Shown here one piece after another: positions 57,768 to 64,000 of a DNA stretch of 64,000 nt. This stretch comes from Bolinopsis microptera (lineage: Eukaryota; Ctenophora; Tentaculata; Lobata; Bolinopsidae). Position numbers and translations under genes: made by a program. The number at the start of each line of letters is the position of its first letter. The first letter of the stretch is position 1. The notes beneath the pieces were generated by a model, which made no database searches, was not told the DNA's origin, and was given only the letters and a program-made list of their open reading frames with translations. The stretch is taken from NCBI RefSeq assembly GCF_026151205.1, contig NC_087082.1, forward strand, positions 3,128,001 to 3,192,000, in the 5' to 3' direction.

Positions 57768-60700
57768 TTATGAAGATATTTTGTGTCAAATTGTAGGCTG
57801 TTTAATCTTCTTACACACCAAAGGTTGTGTGTGGTTTTTAATTAATTTATTATTGGTTTAAAAGAGTTGTATATTGAGATGTTTATTTCAGTAGTATTTA
57901 GACCAATTAAATAATGTACTCGTCACATATATGTGGTTTTAGAATTATATAATGACATTGAACGAAACTTATTTATTTGCGAATTTAAAGGATTGCTAGT
58001 ATTTTATTTATTTGTTTCACTCTTTTGGGCACCCCGGGGGGGTTTAGGCAGTGCTCTTGTGACCTGAGTTTAGAGTTATATATATATATATTTTATATTT
58101 GATCCAATAGGGATTTTTGCATGACCCGCAGCATCGTTACTCTTGCCTCCATTTGTATCGTTTGTTTGACTTTGCCATTGAGACGTTTTAAATATTTGAT
58201 TTAAGAGGTTTTGTTGTATTTTTATAGGACTGGTTCACAGTGTGAAACAGATTCAGATTTATATATTTTTTAAGTGATCATTTAATGAATGATTAAAAGA
58301 CCAATTTTCCAGATGCCATAGTTACAAGCCTTTAGGTCCAAAAATTATAACCCATTTTGACTCACGTAAAAAACAAACTATAAATCAGTAGGCTTGTCAC
58401 TCTATTAATGCACCACACCGCTTCTCCACTGCACTAAAAGTTATACAATAAATTCTACAATCCTAATTTTGTATCGTGATGGAGACGGGTGTCCATACAA
58501 AATTTTACTAGGTTGCCGTGGTGTGGCCATAGCGAACAGCACGAACACCCCTTTGCCCGTCAACTAATATCTAATCTATTTAAAGAGTGAAAAACAATAC
58601 TGCAATGAATCTAGGATTCCTTTAAATATTAACATTGATTAATTTTAACTTGTTTACTCTGTATAATGGCATGGAAATTGATTTTTTGTTTTAAACTGAT
58701 TTTTGTTTAAACTGTGTTCAGCGGAGAAGTTGCTAGCTACCAAAATGTTGTTAATGTTGCAGTGTTTCCTTCGCAAAAGTGAGACAGTTCCTTTGTCAGC
58801 ATAGTTCCCACGTTGGCTCAATGTTTGCTGAGTATTTGCAACGTCGAATGGGTTGCATTGAGGTGGAACTTAGAAGAGCAAGGTCATTTGTAGTTGTAAA
58901 TAAGGTTGTTACATCTTAGGTCTAGCTGCATGGTGTTTTCCCACGTTCAGAATGTAAATAAAACTTTTCGTTTTCATTGAACACTTTTCGTTTCATGTAA
59001 GATAAACACCATGCATAGATATTAATTATAAGGTTATATAATAGTCTGTCACACTATTTATGTTATGTTTGAGCAGTCGTGCCCATGGGCTAAATCTAAA
59101 TACGGACCTCGTGGTGTTGATTAACATTTAATAGCGTGAGTCGAAAGTGAGTCTAACGTGGAGGTCTAAGTGAGTCTAAGTGATCCAAATGGAAATATTT
59201 ATGAAAAGACGGTATCAAAAACACAGATCAATGGACAAGGGAGGACCCACTGCAGGACATTCAATGTACATTCTAGTGGTAGTGCATGGCCCAAATGGTC
59301 AAAGGATGTCCAGGAAACTGTACGTAGCTGGTAAACTAGTTTGAATTCAGGACTAGGATTGATTGAGTTTGGGGTTTTTCTAGAGGTAAGATTTGATGGT
59401 GCCAGTATGTTCAGGCGGACATGGAAAATGATGCGAGGAATATTATTTTTTATAGGTTTATAAAAATCATATCTATGTAAAAATAGATCCAAAATAAACG
59501 TCCAAAGATTCACACGGACAGTCAGGGAACTTTCCAGTACAGGTTGCTTTTGACTACAGTTAATTAGCGCTTTGTAATTAATTGTATGCAAGGGGTTGGA
59601 TGCTGATTGACTAAGCTGGTTCAATGCCCCAGCTATTTAGGGGGAGCCACTAAATTCACGCAAAGGTGTTGCCCATTGCTGGGTTCAAGGTAAAAGCTTT
59701 TTGGTACGGCTCTTGATAATTGAGATGGGGGAGGAAGGTCGGAAAATTTAATAGAGCAGGACATATGATCATTGTTTTCATGTGGAGTTTAAGCTGATTT
59801 GAGCTTATACTTATAGTTATAGTGAATGAAATCTAGTGTCCACCAAAAACGAAACTACGGGGCCTAATTCTTGATTAGTACATATATATGGTTCCCTTAT
59901 TCTTTCTAAATTATCATAGTTCATTTAGAAACATTTCTAAAAATAAATTCATAACAAACCCTTTTAGAAATGATTTATCTCTTAAATCTTCTTAATTCAA
60001 CTTTAAAATTTAAAAACTGTTTTAGAGCTCTTGCCATCCGGCGCAGAGGGAAAAGCTCTGGAGATTTTTAAACCAATAGTTATCCTCTTTATACATCTGT
60101 TTCTCGGTCTGATATAATGCTATTCCATATAGATCCTGCTGAAAATCTGACAAACCGCTGTAAATAACCATGAAAGCTTTAAAAGATTACCACGTGCAAG
60201 CACTTCTGCCAGGGTTTTGTTTCATCGAAAATGTATTGTTTCTTGATTCTTGTTAGCACTGAGAAGTACCTGGTGGTCTTGGCCATTCAAGCAGAAGTTG
60301 AAACTGGTTTTTGTACATTTAATGTGTACATATTATTGACATTTTCTTTATTGTTTATTGTTCTATGCTGTGTGCATCACTATTATTGACATCTTCGTTG
60401 CTTGGTTATAATTTTGGTCTGCCAATTGCATCTCTTGATTCTAATTAAATGTATTTATTTGCAATTTCAATTATAATATTAAACTTATATTATTTTACTT
60501 ATACTCTTAATATTATATCGTATGACATTTTTTATATAATGCTTGTTGAGCTATGAATTGTTCACTTATTTCCGTGCTGTGTCACTTGATTCGATTGATA
60601 TATCATTTTCTTTCAATATAAAAGCTTATTCTGTACTTTCTACTTTAATGGTACTATCTCGTTCTCTTTCAATCTTTATCATGCGATTTGCCAACAAATA

Positions 60701-60800
60701 AATACATTTTTCATGGATGTATGTTCTTTAAGAATCAATTCAGCAGATCTGAATGAGAAGATCCTTGTGTCCAACAAGATTAAATATTGGCACTTCACGA
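57768..60800. other. Right palindrome arm, non-coding part
   Basis: Mirror of 53,001-56,010, with a (TA)n tract near 58,078-58,092. The minus frame of 141 codons at 59,624-59,199 has no counterpart on the left arm and no domain, and I regard it as chance. Confidence 0.6.
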
Positions 60801-62120
60801 GCATTTATGATAGTAATGAATTCAGGAACAAACATGAAAATCAGAGGTGATTTCAATGCCAATGTTCAACCAGCTCTTGATTTAGTGGAAACTGTTATTC
60901 CAAGATGACTCTCACATACCAATTGTCTTACGGCAATCTTTGTACGAAAGCAGGACACTACAATAGTCTTATGTCAGCATCTTCCTCTATTGTATTGAAA
61001 TTTGAGTATACTCCGGGTTATCCTCTTCAGCATTTCAAGATATCTTTTATTGTATCTGGTTGCCCGCATACTATGTTGAAAAAGTCAAAGAAACACCTAA
61101 TATCGATTGGAGAGGATACTAAATATGTTATATTGTTTTCTTGGACTTCATTTCGTGTCAATGACATTTTTGGGAACTATCTTACTTACCAACCAAATTA
61201 GTTTGTCCTGAATTTATTTCAGAAGATAAAATTGGGCATTATGCGTATTATTTGACTATGAACAGAGATTGGTCATTGTTCTGCCAGTTCCTATAAATGT
61301 AATGTATGTTTTGATGAATACAAAGGATCTCTTTGTATGCAATTTTTACCTTGTGATCACGTCTTCTGCAAAAGTTATGCATGAATAAGCTATTTTGAGG
61401 TATTGATCAAATATGGAGATGTAAACATCGTTGCTTTGCCCTAATGACAAATGTGATTCTTTAGCGTCCTACTCATGTTAAGGAAACTTGTTGAAAGTGA
61501 CTAGTAGAGAAATATGAACTATTTTTATTTGCAGAGGCCTCTTGAACAAATGTCAGATGTTTGTAAGATGTCCCAGGAAGGTTTGTAAAATTCTGTCTTG
61601 AAGGATGTTGACTGAATATGGACTCAGTGTCAACAGTTGGACTTTCATTTTTGTGTGTTGTGTGATAACAACTGGCATGGAGAGAGAACATTACCCGTGA
61701 GAAATTCGTAGGCTCAAAAATACATTGAAAGTGTATGATAAATGGAAGGCAGCCACTGAGGCCTGGGCAAGGGTAGCAATGATATAAAATGTACGGAAGA
61801 GCACGATTGTTTTAAGGTAGTTGCAGAATAGATTCCGCCGATGGTGAAAACAACAAACAAAACCATGTCCTTCTTGTAATACTCATTACTCTTAGGGATG
61901 GGCTGTAATAAAGATAAAGTGCTCTGTGTGCAGCAACTATATGTGCTGGCTCTGTGGACTGTGAATTCACCTAAAGATCCCTATTCTCATTTTCGACTGG
62001 TGGGACCTTGTGAAAACAGATTGTTGAGAATACAGACACTGGTTGTCGCGGCTGACGGATTTTCAAACGATGATAATATTGATAATGGAGGGCAATTTCT
62101 GAAAATGAGATGATGGACTG
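60800..62120 (+). pseudogene. RNF14: RNF14-like RBR E3 ubiquitin ligase, right-arm copy (broken)
   Basis: In order on plus: RWD segment SIVLKFEYTPGYPLQHFKIS (60,985-61,045); RING1 YKCNVCFDEYKGSLCMQFLP then CDHVFCKSY (61,290-61,380), with the same C-x2-C-x8-C-x5-C-x-H-x2-C spacing as vertebrate RNF14 but Tyr where the last Cys is expected; acceptor TTATTTGCAG, then Q-M-S-D-V and RCPRKVCK (61,560-61,600); IBR CQQLDFHFCVLCDNNWHGE (about 61,627-61,690); RING2 start GCNKDKVLCVQQLYV and SPKDPYSHFRLVGPCENRLL (61,900-62,030). Pieces lie in different frames. Introns are kept, so this is a genomic duplication. Lesions differ from those of the left arm. Confidence 0.8.
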
Positions 62121-63090
62121 GATTGAATTGTGTTTATGACTGATCTTATTTCTCACCTCGGAAATCAGGGAATTTAAATAAGTCTTGAACCTTAGATTAA
62201 AGTATGATTTGCCATATTCAATAAATTTCTCCAACTATACTGGGAATACACGTTCTTTGTTGTTGGTTACTTATAGAAATAATTTGAACTGCCTTTAATT
62301 TTTAATCAGGACTTGTGGGCAGGTTACAGTTTTTACAAATTAGTTTTTTATGAAACTAATTATAAGAATTTTTTGTGAAGTGGGTATCTTCTCTAAATCC
62401 CATCTAGTGTGTATTAATGAATGGGGAAGTTAACACTTCTGATAGGGGGATATGGAACAATATAAGTTTCGGGATACCTTAAATATTATGACTATTCATT
62501 TTATGTGAAACGTTTAGATTAAAATAAGGTTTGTTAACGTGATCAGAATGAGGTCTACTGTAAATAACGGGAATGTAATCTGTTTGAATTCGTATAATAA
62601 TTTGTCGTTGTTTTTATGATTGTAGTTTTTGATGATTTATGAAGTTTTTTTACAATTGAAGTGTTTAATTTGCATTCGTCATACAAAAACTTTTAAACGT
62701 AAGTTTTACTGACCTCGTATTCCACTGCAACTGTAAGGATATATGAAAAATTTCAGTGATGACTAATTATTCTTTTCACATACTTTACGGCTTTCAATAG
62801 GTTATTATCTACCTTATATTATAATTGGGCCTGATATATAGTATAGGCAATTTCATAACAAATTGAAATTTATCCCGTTTCAATTCAATCAATATTAGGG
62901 TAGGCCTATCACATTAGGAGCCCTATCACATAGTTCAAATGCATCTCAAAAGTATAGATGTTATAGACAATCATATAGTACTGAATGTTAATTAATGTAA
63001 TGTTCTATAAACTTATTCAGAGGAATTACATTTCATCCAATCTAATTCCCAGGATAAAGATCGTTAAGATCTAAACAGACTTTTCAGCGC

Positions 63091-63351
63091 ATGGGTAAAG
63101 AGAGAATTCGATGGACAAAGCTTAATACATCAACAGCAGTCAGAGTCAATTTGGCAGCTCTTCCACCCTCAATGAATCAGTCAAATACTACTCAACCTTC
63201 TGCAAGAGAATCGTGGATGCAAGATTCTGATTCATTAGGATTTTTCTGGGATCTATACTCTGATAAGGAAGAAGCTAAAAATAAAAAAGAGACAAACACT
63301 GAATATGACTATTCGGCACATGGCCTTCATGTGATAAAAAGTCGACTCTAA
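63091..63351 (+). CDS. Unrecognised Ser/acidic segment upstream of an RS-repeat region
   Basis: An 86-codon frame with STAVRVNLAALPPSMNQSNT, then SDSLGFFWDLYSDKEEAKNK. It is followed in the same direction by Arg/Ser-repeat coding (63,360-63,960), so it may be an exon of an RS-domain protein. The left-arm counterpart is broken. I do not recognise the protein. Confidence 0.35.
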   Translation: MGKERIRWTKLNTSTAVRVNLAALPPSMNQSNTTQPSARESWMQDSDSLGFFWDLYSDKEEAKNKKETNTEYDYSAHGLHVIKSRL

Positions 63352-63359
63352 GAAAAAAT

Positions 63360-63960
63360 TGGGAAAGTTTTCAAGTATAAGGAGAGCTCTTCCGATTGAT
63401 GACTCGAAAAAGCCAGCTCATAAAATGGCAAGCAGATTTTAAGAACAACAATATCAATGATACACTCCAGTGATTAAGCAAAAGGAAATTTCTCTCCATT
63501 TTAGATCACCTACTGAAAGGAAATTACTCACATCAAATCCGGAAAAGAGTCTCAGATCAAGATCAAAAAGTATCTCGGAAAATCTGCCTCTTCTCGAAAT
63601 GAGCTAGGGACCTCTCCGGAGATCGGGATCTAGCAGTACAGCAAAGAAAAAGCAGAGTTTCGCTCAATAAGTCCGGAAATTATAAAGTATAGATAAGATT
63701 CAGTTTCCAAAGTGAAAACAAAAGAAGCAGACAAAGATCTCGATCAAAGTCCGGAAAATAAAGTATAGAAAAGCTTCGCTCAGTGTCCAGATGTGATTTA
63801 ACTGAGAAGACAGACAAAGGCTGTAGATCAGAAAGTCCCAAGTTAGACAGAAAAGAGGATTCCCGGTATTGGTCATAAAGAAATAGATATGACTAAGGCA
63901 GTGAAAAAGAGGCTTAAGCAAGTACAACTGAGTCTTCGGGAAATTGTCAAATCATCGAGG
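63360..63960 (+). pseudogene. Arg/Ser-repeat coding region, right arm (broken)
   Basis: Repeating S-R-S-R-S-K-S-P-E and K-x-R-K-D-S-V-S-K-S units (AGATCTCGATCAAAGTCCGG and variants) occur in changing frames with stops. This is consistent with an RS domain disrupted by indels. It runs to the window end and lies in the same orientation as the RNF14-like gene, 1.2 kb downstream of it. Confidence 0.5.
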
Positions 63961-64000
63961 AAAAACTAATTTACCATGATGACTTGAACAAGCTTTCAGC

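Larger units (their letters stand above)
49785..64000. repeat. Giant imperfect inverted duplication (arms >=7.07 kb)
   Basis: The left arm (49,785-56,828) is the reverse complement of the right arm (56,930-64,000, running off the window). Paired landmarks sum to about 113,785 throughout: GAGCTCTCC at 50,398 with GGAGAGCTC at 63,382; ACATACATTACATT near 52,490 with AATGTAATGTATGT near 61,300; TA repeats at 55,690 and 58,080; GGTGGCCCAT at 56,020 with the inverse near 57,760. The arms are colinear, with many substitutions and small indels; by eye they share roughly 75-85% identity. About 100 bp at the centre pairs poorly. Confidence 0.95.

Noticed and set aside
59199-59624. Minus frame of 141 codons in the right arm
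   Set aside because: No corresponding frame in the left arm, antisense to the gene direction of the arm, and no domain.

Overview
The window is eukaryotic and looks like a metazoan, probably an aquatic invertebrate; I cannot place it more precisely. It is AT-rich, has small exons with GT-AG introns, carries several non-LTR retrotransposon families, mariner-like elements, a tRNA-derived SINE and a long satellite array, and it holds the 3' part of a PIEZO mechanosensitive channel gene. Sequence quality is uneven. About 7.13-15.90 kb, 28.9-33.95 kb and 35.4-36.5 kb show recurrent homopolymer expansion and T-to-G style miscalls. From about 44.9 kb to the end, recognisable coding sequence is broken by frameshifts every few dozen bases, as in unpolished long-read sequence or old pseudogenes.

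Layout. 1-1.01 kb: 3' end of a poly(A)-tailed LINE. 1.01-17.79 kb: a satellite of about 366 bp, itself a dimer of two diverged monomers of about 183 bp, with a 5'-truncated LINE inserted (flanked by a 10-bp target duplication) and then duplicated with its host repeat as a 1,241-bp higher-order unit. 18.92-39.78 kb, minus strand: PIEZO C-terminal exons. Ten exons (27.80 to 18.92 kb) form a phase-consistent chain encoding the PF-x2-E-x6-W signature region, outer pore helix, cap, inner helix and C-terminal domain up to the stop. Three further exons at 36.9, 37.55 and 39.7 kb are supported by alignment, with one unresolved phase break.

The large PIEZO introns are full of mobile DNA: a 4.5-kb TIR element (22.20-26.74 kb) that encloses a second inverted-repeat-bounded insert and a deleted LINE; a SINE with perfect 12-bp target duplications; a hairpin next to a PIEZO splice donor; and a 502-bp MITE. 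A second LINE copy of the same family lies at 40.05-42.6 kb, upstream of the most distal PIEZO exon I can see.

44.9-49.8 kb, minus strand: frameshifted, coding-like alpha-helical protein sequence that I cannot name. 49.8-64.0 kb: a giant imperfect inverted duplication (arms at least 7.07 kb, centre near 56.89 kb, paired coordinates summing to about 113,785). Each arm carries, reading outward, a mariner-like transposase fragment, a broken RNF14-like RBR ubiquitin-ligase gene (RWD, RING1, IBR and, in the right arm, RING2) and an Arg/Ser-repeat coding region. The MITE at 34.15 kb shares its terminal repeat with the mariner in the palindrome.

I see no operon, CRISPR array, virus or convincing new molecular system. 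The most unusual structures are the inverted duplication centred inside a mariner, the LINE-bearing higher-order satellite, and the nested TIR element.
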